The notes beneath the pieces are model-generated. The model did no database searches. It saw only the letters and a program-made list of their open reading frames with translations, and was not told the origin of the DNA. Shown here one piece after another: positions 1 through 11,623 of a stretch of DNA of 64,000 nt. The stretch spans positions 124,001-188,000 of the forward strand of contig NZ_BCQJ01000006.1 in assembly GCF_001544375.1 (NCBI RefSeq), in the 5' to 3' direction. This stretch comes from Enterococcus canis NBRC 100695 (GTDB lineage: Bacteria > Bacillota > Bacilli > Lactobacillales > Enterococcaceae). Position numbers and translations under genes: made by a program. Positions within the stretch are counted from its first letter, which is position 1, and every line of letters starts with the position of its first letter.

Positions 1-570
1 TTGAATCGTTACATCCAAGGCGGTGGTTGGCTCATCGGCAATCAGAATCTGCGGATAACAGATTAAAGCAATCGCTATGACAATCCGCTGCCGCTGTCCC
101 CCTGAAAATTGGTGGGGATAGTTCTTCAAGCGTTTTTCTGCATTAGGGATACCAACCATTTTCAAAAGCTCTAAAGCGCTCCCTAAGGCTTCTTTCTTAG
201 AAATCTTATTATGCTTCACTAAAGATTCCGCTACTTGTTTGCCAATCGGCATGGTGGGATCAAGAGAGGTCATAGGATCTTGGAAGATCATAGCAATTTC
301 TTTCCCGCGAATCTTTTGCATCTCTTTTTCTGATTTTCCTACTAGGTCTTCTCCTTTAAATAGGATTTGACCGTTATCGATATTGGCGTTACTGGCTAAC
401 AGACGCATGATGGAGCGTGTCGTAACGGACTTGCCGCTACCGGACTCCCCTACAATGGCCAACGTTTCACCTTCATGAAGATCAAAGCTGACATCTCGGA
501 TTGCTCGCACTTGCCCCGCGTAAGTATCGAAAGAAATCTCTAAATTTTTTACTTCTAAAATTTTCTTCAT
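1..570 (-). CDS. oppD: Oligopeptide ABC transporter ATP-binding protein OppD (partial)
   Basis: Energises peptide uptake by hydrolysing ATP at the cytoplasmic face of the OppBC permease. The visible 190 codons hold a Walker A loop (GESGSGKS), a Q-loop (IFQDP), the ABC signature (FSGGQRQR) and Walker B ([11 protein letters not shown]). The C-terminal part, including the oligopeptide-transporter C-terminal domain, lies beyond the left edge. The ATG at 570 sits just after the oppC stop, and its ribosome binding site (GAGGTAG) overlaps the end of oppC, so the two are probably translationally coupled. An oppF gene would be expected next, outside the window. Confidence 0.93.
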   Translation of the reverse strand, partial: MKKILEVKNLEISFDTYAGQVRAIRDVSFDLHEGETLAIVGESGSGKSVTTRSIMRLLASNANIDNGQILFKGEDLVGKSEKEMQKIRGKEIAMIFQDPMTSLDPTMPIGKQVAESLVKHNKISKKEALGSALELLKMVGIPNAEKRLKNYPHQFSGGQRQRIVIAIALICYPQILIADEPTTALDVTIQ

Positions 571-575
571 CTACC

Positions 576-1625
576 TCACTCTTTCATTTTAGGGTCAAAC
601 GCGTCTCGTAAACCGTCTGCCAATAAGTTGAAGCCAATCATAATGATGGAAAGGGTCACAGCAGGCACCCAAAGTTGATAAGGCAAGAACTGCCACGTTT
701 TGTAGCCATCGCTTAGGAGCATCCCTAAAGAGGCTGATGGCGGCTTCAAGCCTAGTCCGATAAAGCTTAGGAAGGCTTCAAAGAAGATCGCTGAAGGAAT
801 ACTAAACATCATTTGCACGATGATCACGCTGGAGATATTCGGCAGAATGTGTTTAAAGGCGATTTTAACGCGGCTCTCCCCCAGGGTTGTCGCCGCCAAA
901 ACAAATTCCTGATCCTTTAGCTTCATCGTCTGAGCCCGAACGATCCGTGCCATGGAAATCCAGTTAGTAATCGCCATAGCAGCAATGATGGAGGGAATCC
1001 CTGGTTCAAAAACCACTAGCATCAAGATCATCACAACTAAGTTAGGAATACCAGACAATACTTCTAAAAAACGTTGCATGATGTTATCCACGCGGCCCCC
1101 TAGTAAGCCTGAGATTAAGCCATAGGTCACACCAATCGTAATATCCAAAAGTGCGGCGATAAAGGCGATTAAAAGGGAGATACGGGTTCCCACAAAAAGC
1201 CGGCTTAACACGTCACGACCTAGGGCATCTGTCCCTAATAGGAAATTGACGCCTTCTGGTACCCCAGCCTGCGCATAGCGGTCGACGATTTGTCCGCCGA
1301 CTTTGGCGCTTCCGTTCAAGCCATTAATGTCAATTCCGGGAATTCGCGGTGGCAGGTTGATATATTGGATATTCTGTGCGGTTGGATCATGTGGTGAAAC
1401 AAAAATCGTCACAATCGAAATCAATAAAATGACGACCAATAAACTGATGGAGAAGACAGCGGCTTTATTTTTCCGCAATCGGCGCCATGAATCTTGTAAA
1501 AAAGTCAGGGAAGGTGCAGCAATTTTTTCCCGTTCTTTTTTGGTACTTTGTGTTAACGGCTGAAACTCTGCCGGTGAGAGTGCCGCGATTTTTTCTGGAA
1601 CTTCATTTACTTTATAGCTTTCCAT
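576..1625 (-). CDS. oppC: Oligopeptide ABC transporter permease OppC
   Basis: One of the two membrane subunits of the peptide importer. The 349-residue protein has a cytoplasmic N-terminal stretch of about 55 residues, then a first membrane helix (around residues 56-77), a periplasmic-side loop containing DALGRDVLSR, and five further helices typical of the DppC/OppC family. The EAA loop that contacts the ATPase is visible (AATTLGESRVKIAFKHILP). Its start codon overlaps the oppB stop (TAATG), showing coupling. The length is slightly above the usual 300 because of the extended N-terminus, which is common in lactobacilli and enterococci. Confidence 0.94.
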   Translation of the reverse strand: MESYKVNEVPEKIAALSPAEFQPLTQSTKKEREKIAAPSLTFLQDSWRRLRKNKAAVFSISLLVVILLISIVTIFVSPHDPTAQNIQYINLPPRIPGIDINGLNGSAKVGGQIVDRYAQAGVPEGVNFLLGTDALGRDVLSRLFVGTRISLLIAFIAALLDITIGVTYGLISGLLGGRVDNIMQRFLEVLSGIPNLVVMILMLVVFEPGIPSIIAAMAITNWISMARIVRAQTMKLKDQEFVLAATTLGESRVKIAFKHILPNISSVIIVQMMFSIPSAIFFEAFLSFIGLGLKPPSASLGMLLSDGYKTWQFLPYQLWVPAVTLSIIMIGFNLLADGLRDAFDPKMKE

Positions 1626-2566
1626 TAACCTCGACTCCCTCCTTGTACCCGAATCCGTGGATCCACTAGACCATACAGCAAGTCAACAATCAAAATGACG
1701 AAGATCAACATAGCTGAGTACAGCAAGGTGACCGCCATAATCGTTGGATAGTCCTTCGTCATGATGGATTTTACAAACTGCTCCCCAATTCCCGGGATGG
1801 CAAAAATATTTTCAACCACCAAACTCCCTGTCATTAAGCCGACTGCCAATGGTCCTAAGAGCGTTAAGAGCGGAATCAAACTATTCCGTAAGCCGTGTTT
1901 AAAGGCAATTTCCCACCGGCTTAAGCCTTTAGCGCGCGCTAGTTCGACATAGTCACTGTGGAGCACCTCCACCATCTCGGTTCGAATAAACCGCGCCGAA
2001 TCGGCAAGTGGCGACATGGCTAAGGCAATTGTCGGTAAAATCGTGCTGAGAAAGGTTTCCCACTTAGCAATTGGTAAGACATGTAGCTTGATAGCAAAGA
2101 TGTATTGCAGTAGTACGGCAAACACGAAGTTGGGGATGGAACGTCCCAAAATCGCCACTAAAGTTGCCGATGTATCAATCCAGGTATTTTGACGCATCGC
2201 CGAAACCGTTCCTAAAATAATCCCGAAGAATGTTCCGAAGACGATTGCTTGGAAGCCCAGCTGCAAGGATGGACCAACACGTCCGGCTAATAAGCTGGAG
2301 ACTGCCTGGTTTTTAAATTGGAAGGAAATACCAAAGTCTCCTTTTAATAAGTTCGAAAGATAAATACCATATTGGACAATTACTGGTTTATCTAACCCTG
2401 CTTGTTGATTTAGTAATGCAATTTGTTCAGGGCTAAGCTTTTCCTGGTTCGTATAGGGTGTCCCCGGTAGGAACTGCATGAGGAAAAAGGTAATAGTAGC
2501 GATCAACCACAAAGTGATGATCATAAAAAATACACGTTTGAGAAAGTATTTGACGAAACTGTTCAA
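1625..2566 (-). CDS. oppB: Oligopeptide ABC transporter permease OppB
   Basis: Second permease subunit, pairing with OppC. The 313-residue protein starts with the family-typical FVKYFLKRVFFMIITLWLIATITFF segment (first helix at about 12-32) and has six predicted helices and an EAA loop (ELARAKGLSRWEIAFKHGL). A GGAGG site precedes the ATG. Its 5' end faces the opposite-strand gene at 2648, so transcription must come either from a promoter in the 2567-2647 gap or from read-through from oppA past the bidirectional terminator at 2982-3036. Confidence 0.93.
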   Translation of the reverse strand: MNSFVKYFLKRVFFMIITLWLIATITFFLMQFLPGTPYTNQEKLSPEQIALLNQQAGLDKPVIVQYGIYLSNLLKGDFGISFQFKNQAVSSLLAGRVGPSLQLGFQAIVFGTFFGIILGTVSAMRQNTWIDTSATLVAILGRSIPNFVFAVLLQYIFAIKLHVLPIAKWETFLSTILPTIALAMSPLADSARFIRTEMVEVLHSDYVELARAKGLSRWEIAFKHGLRNSLIPLLTLLGPLAVGLMTGSLVVENIFAIPGIGEQFVKSIMTKDYPTIMAVTLLYSAMLIFVILIVDLLYGLVDPRIRVQGGSRG

Positions 2567-2647
2567 CCCTGCCGCCTCCTTTGTGTTTTGACTTCTTTCC
2601 TAACTTTCGGTAGAGTAGAATTGACTTCTCAGTAAAGGATGTGTCCT

Positions 2648-2983
2648 ATGAACTACCGTCGTTCTAGTATGATCAGTCTAGCAGTCCTTGTGCTAGCAGC
2701 GCTTTGGCTAGTAGTGACTAGCAACTGGTCGCTGTTGGGCTTCGCCAACCTGCTCTTTTTATGCTGTTTGTTCTTTTTGATCATCGGCATTTTCTTATGG
2801 GTTTGTTCGTCAGGCTTCTTTGATACCTTCCAACGTTCCATGAAAAAAGCCGTCCATCGCGATACGACCGCGTATGTAAAGCTTTCAGAAGTAGGACGCA
2901 GCTTTCCTTTTTGGCTAGCGCCAGCCGGAATCTTGCTGTTAGCCTCCCTGATTGCTTTGGGTCTATCTTTTTTGAAAAATTAG
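2648..2983 (+). CDS. DUF3899-like small membrane protein
   Basis: Function unknown. The 111-residue protein has two N-terminal helices (about residues 10-28 and 32-55), a short cytoplasmic loop containing FFDTFQRSMKKA, and a C-terminal helix (about 90-108). This arrangement recalls the DUF3899 family of lactic acid bacteria. I chose the ATG at 2648 because AAAGGA lies 8 bases upstream; an in-frame ATG at 2639 lies inside that site. It is the only plus-strand gene among the opp genes, and its 3' end runs straight into a bidirectional terminator shared with oppA. Confidence 0.7.
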   Translation: MNYRRSSMISLAVLVLAALWLVVTSNWSLLGFANLLFLCCLFFLIIGIFLWVCSSGFFDTFQRSMKKAVHRDTTAYVKLSEVGRSFPFWLAPAGILLLASLIALGLSFLKN

Positions 2984-3036
2984 GAGTTGTGAGACCTCTC
3001 TTGTTCACTGAGAGGCCTCACGACTCCTGTTTTTTT
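2982..3036. terminator. Bidirectional intrinsic terminator
   Basis: A long imperfect inverted repeat: the AGGAGTTGTGAG and CCTCTC arm pairs with GAGAGG and CTCACGACTCCT, with one mismatch and one G-U pair. It is followed by seven T on the plus strand and by TAATTTTTC on the minus strand. It separates the converging plus-strand DUF3899-like gene and oppA. Confidence 0.9.
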
Positions 3037-4708
3037 ATTCTTCGATAGAAGTCCACTTGTAGTCATATTGGGCGCCGGCCGCATGGGCGACAACACCTTT
3101 GACTTTTTCAGCTCGTAAATGTGCTTCGGCTTTTTGATAAACTGGTACAACACCTTGCTCGGCCATGATTGTCTGTTCAGCTTTGATCAGATCTTCCCAG
3201 CGTTTTTCTGGATTATTGGCATCGGTGGTAGCAGAAGCTTTCACCACTTCATCATATTCTTTGTTGCTCCAACGGCCACGGTTGTATGAGTTACCTGTAA
3301 CAAACAAGTCCGTAAAGCTTGAAGCATCAGCGTAGTCAGCACCCCAACCACCCATCAAGATATCAAAGTCACCGGCATTTGAACGATCCAAACGAACGGC
3401 AAATGGAACTGGACTCAAGTTCAATGTGATACCATCTAAGGTTCCTTCAACGGCACCCTTGATGTATTCCAAGATTTTCTTCGTAGAGTCTGTATCAGAA
3501 GCTAGGAAATCAAATTCAAAGGTATCTTTACCTAATTCCTGCTTAGCTTTTTCCCAATGTTCTTTCGCTTTGTCTTGGTCGTAAGCTAATACTGAACCAG
3601 CTGCTTTCGCGAAATCTTCGTTACCACTTGGGCTGAAGGTCATTTCAGAAGGAACCAAGCCAGTTGCCGCTACGGAACCGTCGCCTAAGATACTATTCAC
3701 TAACGCGTCACGGTCGATTGCGTAAGACAAAGCTTTTCGCAAGTTTTCATTTTTAAAAGGAGAATTATCTTCTCGTTGATTCAATTCTAGATAGTAAGTT
3801 GTTGCTTCTTTTTGTGAAACAAAGGCTGGGTCATTCGCCATTTGCTGCGCTAATTCACCTGTCAAGATGACATCATCTGCTTGCCCATCTTGGAAAAGAT
3901 TCAAGGAAGTAGAAGCTTCTTTGACAACAGAGACGTTGATCTTGTCTAATTTCACAGTATCTTTATCCCAATAATGATCATTTTTTACATAGGTCCATTC
4001 CGTATCTGTTCCTGGTCCGTCAAAGTCGGCCAAGGTAAATGGTCCATTGTAAATGGCATTGTCACTATTTGAGGCATAATCTTTACCATGCTCTTCTACC
4101 ACGGTTTGTTTTTGTGGGAAGAAAGAAGGGAATGCCAATAAATAATCAAAATATGGCGTAGCTTTTTCTAAAGTGATCTCTAACTCATGATCGCCTACTG
4201 CTTTGATGCCAAGTTCGCCTGGGTCCATTTCGCCAGCTGTGATTTTTTCTGCGTTCTTAACTGGTGCATATAAATACCCGTATTCTGACGCTGTTTCCGG
4301 TTTAACGGTCCGTTGCCAGCCATAAACGTAGTCAGCCGCCGTTACAGGGTCTCCATTTGACCAAGTCGCATCTTCACGCAGCTTGATTTTATAGGTCAAA
4401 CCATCTTCACTGACTTCCGCTGCTTCACTAGCACCAGCTGGTTGTGGCTTACTATCTGCGTCCAAACGGTAAAGCCCCTCATAAACATTGTTCAAAGCAC
4501 TAAAACTAATGGTATCTGTTGCTAAGGAAAGATCGGCACTTGGCATTTCTTGATTGACGACTACGTTAAAGACTTGTTCGCCGCCTCCGCCACCAGATGA
4601 TGCACTGCCTCCTCCGGTACTGTCAGTGGAATTACCGCCACCGCCAGTTGTACAGCCCGCTAAAACGAGCCCACATACTGCTAAACCCAACCACCATTTT
4701 TTCTTCAT
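3035..4708 (-). CDS. oppA: Oligopeptide-binding lipoprotein OppA
   Basis: Extracellular solute-binding protein (SBP_bac_5 family) that captures peptides and hands them to OppBC. The 557-residue product begins with a lipoprotein signal peptide ending in the lipobox LAGC with Cys19, followed by a Gly/Ser-rich tether. The body carries family motifs such as YEGLYRLDADSKPQPAGA near the start of the mature domain and the YNGPF stretch mid-protein. I chose the ATG at 4708 because it gives a proper signal peptide and is preceded by AGGGG; an upstream in-frame ATG would add hydrophobic residues before the basic n-region. Pheromone-binding PrgZ/TraC-type proteins belong to the same family, so a signalling role cannot be excluded. 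Confidence 0.92.
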   Translation of the reverse strand: MKKKWWLGLAVCGLVLAGCTTGGGGNSTDSTGGGSASSGGGGGEQVFNVVVNQEMPSADLSLATDTISFSALNNVYEGLYRLDADSKPQPAGASEAAEVSEDGLTYKIKLREDATWSNGDPVTAADYVYGWQRTVKPETASEYGYLYAPVKNAEKITAGEMDPGELGIKAVGDHELEITLEKATPYFDYLLAFPSFFPQKQTVVEEHGKDYASNSDNAIYNGPFTLADFDGPGTDTEWTYVKNDHYWDKDTVKLDKINVSVVKEASTSLNLFQDGQADDVILTGELAQQMANDPAFVSQKEATTYYLELNQREDNSPFKNENLRKALSYAIDRDALVNSILGDGSVAATGLVPSEMTFSPSGNEDFAKAAGSVLAYDQDKAKEHWEKAKQELGKDTFEFDFLASDTDSTKKILEYIKGAVEGTLDGITLNLSPVPFAVRLDRSNAGDFDILMGGWGADYADASSFTDLFVTGNSYNRGRWSNKEYDEVVKASATTDANNPEKRWEDLIKAEQTIMAEQGVVPVYQKAEAHLRAEKVKGVVAHAAGAQYDYKWTSIEE

Positions 4709-5075
4709 ACGCCTACCCCTTATTAGTTGAATTTTCAGAATAATTAGCAATTTCTGAAGTTGTTTAAGATTTTAATTAATAATTATTAAAAAATCAAGAA
4801 CTTTTTTCATCGAAACTCAGCATTTTCACAATAAATAACCGTCTTAAAAACAAAAATCGCGGAATTAAAGGTTTTATAACGAATTTAAATAACTTTAAAA
4901 AAATTGAATGAATAATTGATTTTTCTGATAATTGTATGTTTATTTTCTTTATTTGCAAAAAAATGCAGTTGGTTTTTTTATCTTATTTTTTTAAACACGA
5001 ACGTTCTGCGAGTATCCTTGTTTTTCATGCAGTTTATTACCTCATACGCAGCGCGTTTGCACTACTGAGGATATG
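4709..5075. other. AT-rich intergenic region upstream of oppA
   Basis: About 370 bases rich in A and T runs, without a credible reading frame. It must hold the oppA promoter on the minus strand. Several TATAAT-like hexamers are possible, but none has an unambiguous -35 partner, so I do not pick one. Confidence 0.5.
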
Positions 5076-5134
5076 CAAAAAAGAGTCACTTTGACGAAGC
5101 CGCCGCTAAGCGCTTGTTCAAAGTAACTCTTTTT
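5076..5134 (-). terminator. Intrinsic terminator after ftsK
   Basis: On the minus strand AAGAGTTACTTTGA pairs with TCAAAGTGACTCTT (14 bp, one G-U pair), followed by a run of six T. It lies just downstream of the ftsK stop. The opposite face also carries a short T run. Confidence 0.88.
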
Positions 5135-5149
5135 AAAGATTAATTAAGT

Positions 5150-7471
5150 TTATTCCTCTGGTTCCGGCTGAGCATAGACTTGCCTTGGCTTGCTGCCCTC
5201 TGACGGACCAATGACTTGATTCGCCTCAAGTTCATCAATTAGACGCGCTGCACGGTTATAGCCGATACGGAAACGTCGTTGTAACAGTGAAATGCTGGCA
5301 GTCTGCATTTCCACCACCATGGCTTTTGCGTCTTCATATAACTCATCCTGTGAAGCTTCACCGGCCACTGTCTCTGGTTCTTCCGAGGGCATCATATCTT
5401 CTTGATAATCAGCCTCTTGCTGATCCGTTACAAAGCTGACAACCCGTTCGACTTCATGATCAGAAATAAAAGCCCCTTGGATCCGAATCGCTTTATTCTC
5501 ACCCATCGGTAAGAACAGCATATCGCCACGCCCCAATAATTTCTCAGCACCATTACTATCAATAATCGTGCGGGAATCAGTTCCGCTAGAAACAGCAAAG
5601 GCAATCCGTGAAGGCACATTCGCCTTAATAATCCCAGTAATAACATCCACACTTGGTCGTTGCGTCGCCAAAATCATATGGATACCAGCCGCCCGCGCCA
5701 TTTGGGCTAAACGGATAATGGCGTCTTCCACCTCATTGCTGGCCACCATCATCAAGTCGGCTAATTCATCGACTACTACCACGATAAAAGGCAGGATGGG
5801 GCGATTCTCGCCATCATTGGCATTTAAATCAGCCACCATTTCATTATAGCCAGTAATATTCCGAACACCGCTTGCCGCGAATAGTTCGTACCGTCGTTCC
5901 ATTTCTTGAACGACTTTATGCAGAGCTTGCGATGCTTTTCTTGGATTGGTCACAACGGGCGTCAACAAATGCGGAATCCCATTGTAGACATTCAGTTCTA
6001 CCATTTTTGGGTCAATCATCATCAATTTAACTTCATGTGGTTTAGCCCGCATCAAAATACTCGTAATAATTCCGTTGATACAGACTGATTTCCCACTCCC
6101 AGTAGACCCGGCAATCAGCATATGAGGCATTTTGGTTAAGTCGGCTGATTGTACCATGCCGGAAATATCACGCCCTAATGGGACTTCTAATAGTTTATCA
6201 GGATGGCTAGGCTGTGACTCAATCACATCGCGGAAAGAAACCATACTGATTTGGTTATTAGGGACTTCAATCCCAATGAGCGATTTCCCGGGAATCGGTG
6301 CTTCCATTCGCACATCTTTCGCCGCCAAAGCCAGCGCGATATCGTCTGTTAAGCCAACAATTTTGCTGACTTTAACGCCGACAGCCGGTTGAACCTCAAA
6401 CTTCGTTACAGCCGGTCCTAAACTAGCTTTCACGACTTTAGCATCTACGCCAAAGCTTTTAAATGTTTGCTCTAAAACACCGATGTTACGCTCAATTTTT
6501 TGATACTCATCGCTCTGATCCGTCGCTGGGATCGTGTCCAACAGCGTGGAGGGTGGTAATTGATAATCGCGGTCTTCCTCTTCCGCTTTGATTTCAAATT
6601 CCAGTTCCCCTTCCATTTCTTCCAGCTCATCGGCCACCTGTTCCACTGGCATGGGCTTGGCAGCACGAGCTTGCTGAAAGCTGTCGATGATGGGTAATTC
6701 CATCTGCTGAGGCTTTTCAATAATGGCTTCTTGTTCTTCTTGTGCCAGCTGTTCGCCTGGCGTCATGGGCCGCACGGTGTTTTTCAAACGGGCTTCTGCC
6801 TCTTGCTGGATTCGCGCATCCTCCGCCGCTTTCTTTTCCGCACGTGCAGCTGAACGTTGCGCTTGACGTGCCTGACTGCGTTCACTGGCACCTTTGAACC
6901 AAGTACCAATGTGCTGTAACCCATCAGCTAGTTGATGAGCGTCAATTGGTGAGACAACTAAGGCACCCGCAATTACTAATAACACGGCAATTAAGTAGCT
7001 GCCAATTTGTGCCACTAGAAAATTAGTCGCAGAGTACAACAAAGCACCTAACATCCCACCGCCAACAGCCTGCTGTACCGCATTGGCTTTAATATCAGTA
7101 AACAACAGTCTCCAAGTAGTTCCCAGCGGAGCGGCCGTCGTTGAATCAATCCCGGCAAACATCCGAGTATGCAGGAATAATAACACTCCTAAATATAAAA
7201 GCAGCACGCCCCACAGCTTTTCTTTATGCTTAAAGGTTGGTACATCTTGCTTCACTAAAATCACTGCACCATATAAAATCGTGCCCGCAGCTAATAGCGG
7301 ATACGTATTTCCTACTATAATTCGAAACACATTGGCGATCATGGTTCCTAAAAAGCCCAGTTTCAAAAGGGCGAATAAGCCAAAGAATACTAAGAGTGCC
7401 CCAATGATCAGCATTTGCTGTCGCTGTTGTTTTTTCTTACTGCGACTTTTTTTGCGTTTTTGTTTCGCCAT
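5150..7471 (-). CDS. ftsK: DNA translocase FtsK/SpoIIIE family
   Basis: ATP-driven DNA pump at the division septum that clears chromosome termini. The roughly 773-residue protein has a very basic N-terminus ([17 protein letters not shown]), four membrane helices in the first 180 residues, a charged Glu/Gln/Ala-rich linker (about 200-310), the motor with Walker A GSTGSGKS and Walker [14 protein letters not shown], and a C-terminal winged-helix gamma domain ([20 protein letters not shown]) that would read KOPS-like DNA motifs. I prefer the ATG at 7471 (GAGGG upstream); another in-frame ATG at 7492 adds seven residues. The gene stands alone between two terminators. Confidence 0.93.
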   Translation of the reverse strand: MAKQKRKKSRSKKKQQRQQMLIIGALLVFFGLFALLKLGFLGTMIANVFRIIVGNTYPLLAAGTILYGAVILVKQDVPTFKHKEKLWGVLLLYLGVLLFLHTRMFAGIDSTTAAPLGTTWRLLFTDIKANAVQQAVGGGMLGALLYSATNFLVAQIGSYLIAVLLVIAGALVVSPIDAHQLADGLQHIGTWFKGASERSQARQAQRSAARAEKKAAEDARIQQEAEARLKNTVRPMTPGEQLAQEEQEAIIEKPQQMELPIIDSFQQARAAKPMPVEQVADELEEMEGELEFEIKAEEEDRDYQLPPSTLLDTIPATDQSDEYQKIERNIGVLEQTFKSFGVDAKVVKASLGPAVTKFEVQPAVGVKVSKIVGLTDDIALALAAKDVRMEAPIPGKSLIGIEVPNNQISMVSFRDVIESQPSHPDKLLEVPLGRDISGMVQSADLTKMPHMLIAGSTGSGKSVCINGIITSILMRAKPHEVKLMMIDPKMVELNVYNGIPHLLTPVVTNPRKASQALHKVVQEMERRYELFAASGVRNITGYNEMVADLNANDGENRPILPFIVVVVDELADLMMVASNEVEDAIIRLAQMARAAGIHMILATQRPSVDVITGIIKANVPSRIAFAVSSGTDSRTIIDSNGAEKLLGRGDMLFLPMGENKAIRIQGAFISDHEVERVVSFVTDQQEADYQEDMMPSEEPETVAGEASQDELYEDAKAMVVEMQTASISLLQRRFRIGYNRAARLIDELEANQVIGPSEGSKPRQVYAQPEPEE

Positions 7472-7583
7472 TCCAACATCCCTCTTTTCCATTACTCCCC
7501 ATTATACCTAAAACGTCTGTTCGCTTTCAAGAGACTTCCGGCGGATTTACAAAAATTGTCGTAGACCAGCAAAAAGGAAAAGA

Positions 7584-7626
7584 AAAACTGTAGACAATTT
7601 CCCTTAAATAGGATTTTGTCTACAGT
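7584..7626 (-). terminator. Intrinsic terminator after GH1 gene
   Basis: A perfect 11-bp inverted repeat (ACTGTAGACAA and TTGTCTACAGT) with a T run on the minus strand, 22 bases beyond the stop of the 6-phospho-beta-glucosidase gene. Confidence 0.88.
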
Positions 7627-7648
7627 CTGAGAGGCAATGCTACCTCTT

Positions 7649-9100
<1,452 letters not shown>

Positions 9101-9154
9101 CTAGATACTATCCAAATGGTAGCACTTTCTGTTATTTAAGGCAATCTTAGAATG

Positions 9155-11230
9155 TTAATTATCATTTTCTGACATAGCCGCTTTCAAAGCAGCTGCTAGC
9201 GGACTTTCTTGTGGTTCTTCTTGCGTATACTTCTTCAGCAGGCGACGTTCTTCCTGTTTGCTAATCTTTTTACTACGTTCTTTTTTATCCAACATTTTCT
9301 CCGTTGTCCCGTCATATTTACAGCGGAAATAGCTGCCATTTTTCCCTTCAATAATCTCCATCTTACGATGACACTGTGGACAGCGATGGTTGGAAACTTT
9401 CGGGTCTTTACGGCGACGATAGCTACACTCAGGGTTACTGCAGACGTAAATCTTGCCATCACGGGTATTCTTTTCTCGTAAAAGCGAGCCACACTCTGGA
9501 CATTTCTTTTGCGTCAGTGAAAAATCTTGGTAGCTCTGCTGGCTATTTTTGATTTCTCTTACTAGACTTCCGGTGTCTTTTTCGATTGCTTGAATAAAGG
9601 TATCTGCAGAGTAACGACCTTGGGCGATAGCTTCCAATTGCCGTTCCCATTTTTCGGTTAGTTCGGGTGTCACTAAGGATGGATTAACAAATTGCAGTAG
9701 TTGTTTGCCTTTAGGAGTGACTAATAACCCACTAGGCGTGCGTTCCATCAGTTCAGATTTGATCAATTTTTCGATAATCTCAGCTCGTGTGGCTGGCGTG
9801 CCTAAACTATGCTTTTCCATCAAGCCTAACAAGCTACCCTCATTCAAGGGTTTTGGTGGACTAGTCAATTCTTTTTTAATCGTGATATTGCCTTTGACGG
9901 TCTCGTCTTTTTGCCACTTACGACCTTGACTAGCAGTCTCTGTCGTTTTCCAGCCAGCTTCTAAAACGGTTTTTTGCTTGAAAACAAACCGATAGTCCCC
10001 GAAAACAACAGTAGCTGTCTGGGTTGCTGTTTTATGAGGAGCGGCAAATAAGCCTAAAAAGCGTTGAACAATCATTTGATAGATGCGCTGCTCATCCGTT
10101 GAAAGCTTTTCATAGCGTGGACGTTGTTCTGTTGGAATCAAAGCATGGTGATCCGTAACCCTTTGATCTTGAAAAACTTTCATTTGGACAACTTTAGCGC
10201 CATTTTTCAAATACTCTTTGACTTCTGGACTAAAATCACTGATGGCTTGGAGCCGTTCTTTCATGGTTCCTAACATATCTTGCGTCAAGTACTTGCTATC
10301 AGTTCGGGGATAGGTGACGATTTTATGGGTCTCATATAGACTTTGAACTAGTGATAAAGTCTTCTTGGCTGAATATTGGTAGCGTTGATTGGCTTCTCGC
10401 TGGATTTCCGTTAGATCGTACGGCAGTGGTGCCGGTTCGCTTTTGACTTTTTCCGTAACTTCCGTAACCGTACCTAGCTGTTGGCTAATCGTTTGCGCGA
10501 TTTTTTCCGCCTCAGCCCGTTCTTTCAACGCATAGGGGTTTTTTAGCTGTAATTGCGCCGTTTCCTGCTCCACTGAAAGAGTCAGGGTGTGATAGGTCTG
10601 CGGTCGAAACTGCTCGATCTTTGCTTCCTGCTGGTGTACCAATGCTAAAGTCGGCGTTTGAACCCGGCCGGCCGAAAGATTATCTTGATATTTCACTGTC
10701 AAAGCCCGCGTAACATTTAGCCCCACCAGCCAATCCGCTTCGGCACGTGCCAAGGCTGAACGGTATAAATTATCATACTCTTTACCAGGTCGCAATTTTT
10801 GAAAGCCTTCTTTGATGGCTTTGTCGGTTTGCGAAGAAATCCAAAGCCGCTTAAGCGGACCTTTGTAATTGGCATATTCTAAGATCCAACGGGCAACTAA
10901 TTCCCCCTCACGTCCAGCATCGGTCGCAATTACCACCTCACTGACATCGTTCCGCTGCAATAGCTGTTTGATGGCTTTCAATTGGTAGCCCGTCTTAGGT
11001 AGCGGCTTAATACCAAACCGTTTAGGAATCATGGGCAGTGTCTCTAGCTGCCAAGTTTGCCATTCCTTATTGATATCCTCCGGCATTTTCAATCCCAATA
11101 AATGACCAAGGGCCCAGGTCACAATGACGTTGGGTCCTTCATAATAGTTTTTATGTTTTTGTTGTGCTTTAAGCACCTTGCTCAAGTCTTTTGCAACACT
11201 TGGCTTTTCCGTTAGAATTAGTTGTTTCAT
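9155..11230 (-). CDS. topB: DNA topoisomerase III TopB
   Basis: Type IA topoisomerase that decatenates DNA during replication and recombination. The 691-residue protein starts with the TOPRIM domain (LILTEKPSVAKDL; ATDAGREGELVARW) and carries the catalytic tyrosine in YPRTDSKYL. It ends with two zinc-ribbon segments (CPECGSLL...CSNPEC and CPQCHRKM...C). I chose the ATG at 11230, which has AAGGAA close upstream; an earlier in-frame start would extend into the ribosome binding site. The first 62 bases overlap the 3' end of the DUF1033 gene in a different frame, so the two are probably cotranscribed and coupled. Confidence 0.95.
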   Translation of the reverse strand: MKQLILTEKPSVAKDLSKVLKAQQKHKNYYEGPNVIVTWALGHLLGLKMPEDINKEWQTWQLETLPMIPKRFGIKPLPKTGYQLKAIKQLLQRNDVSEVVIATDAGREGELVARWILEYANYKGPLKRLWISSQTDKAIKEGFQKLRPGKEYDNLYRSALARAEADWLVGLNVTRALTVKYQDNLSAGRVQTPTLALVHQQEAKIEQFRPQTYHTLTLSVEQETAQLQLKNPYALKERAEAEKIAQTISQQLGTVTEVTEKVKSEPAPLPYDLTEIQREANQRYQYSAKKTLSLVQSLYETHKIVTYPRTDSKYLTQDMLGTMKERLQAISDFSPEVKEYLKNGAKVVQMKVFQDQRVTDHHALIPTEQRPRYEKLSTDEQRIYQMIVQRFLGLFAAPHKTATQTATVVFGDYRFVFKQKTVLEAGWKTTETASQGRKWQKDETVKGNITIKKELTSPPKPLNEGSLLGLMEKHSLGTPATRAEIIEKLIKSELMERTPSGLLVTPKGKQLLQFVNPSLVTPELTEKWERQLEAIAQGRYSADTFIQAIEKDTGSLVREIKNSQQSYQDFSLTQKKCPECGSLLREKNTRDGKIYVCSNPECSYRRRKDPKVSNHRCPQCHRKMEIIEGKNGSYFRCKYDGTTEKMLDKKERSKKISKQEERRLLKKYTQEEPQESPLAAALKAAMSENDN

Positions 11231-11540
11231 AAAATTCCTTTCCACTTTCGCAGGTCACTGCCTGATAGTCTTTTAATAAGGCTAGGCCAAAGTACTGCTG
11301 CAGGTCGTCATCGCATTCCTCACACCAGCGTTCTTCGCCTTCATTCCAAAAAGCGGATAAATAATTCGCTTTTGCATTAATATAATCATAATTTTGGTGA
11401 ACCTTTACCCATTGTTGGCGATAAAAAGCAGCGGCTTCATCAAAGCTGGCAAATTCTTGCTTTTCTTTGATATCGGCTTGCCATTCGTCAAAAAACCACC
11501 AAGGCTCATTATCCCCGTACATGGTTACCACTTGATACAT
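11169..11540 (-). CDS. DUF1033 family protein
   Basis: Conserved protein of unknown function found in streptococci and enterococci. The 123-residue product is rich in Trp, Tyr, Asp and Glu (WWFFDEWQ, RWCEECDDDLQQYFGLALL) and has no signal peptide or membrane segment, so it is cytoplasmic. The ATG at 11540 is preceded by GAAGGAG. Its last 62 bases overlap the start of topB in another frame. The family assignment rests on overall resemblance (MYQVVTMYGDNEPWWFFDEW start). Confidence 0.8.
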   Translation of the reverse strand: MYQVVTMYGDNEPWWFFDEWQADIKEKQEFASFDEAAAFYRQQWVKVHQNYDYINAKANYLSAFWNEGEERWCEECDDDLQQYFGLALLKDYQAVTCESGKEFYETTNSNGKAKCCKRLEQGA

Positions 11541-11623
11541 GTGATCGCTCCTTCAAATTTTTCCTAAGAACAGTCTATGCTCTTTTACGGGGAACTGCAA
11601 CTAACTTGTTTATAAAAGGTTCA

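Noticed and set aside
5428-5652. Frames opposite or inside ftsK and other large genes
   Set aside because: They are shadows of strongly supported genes, without ribosome binding sites or recognisable domains.
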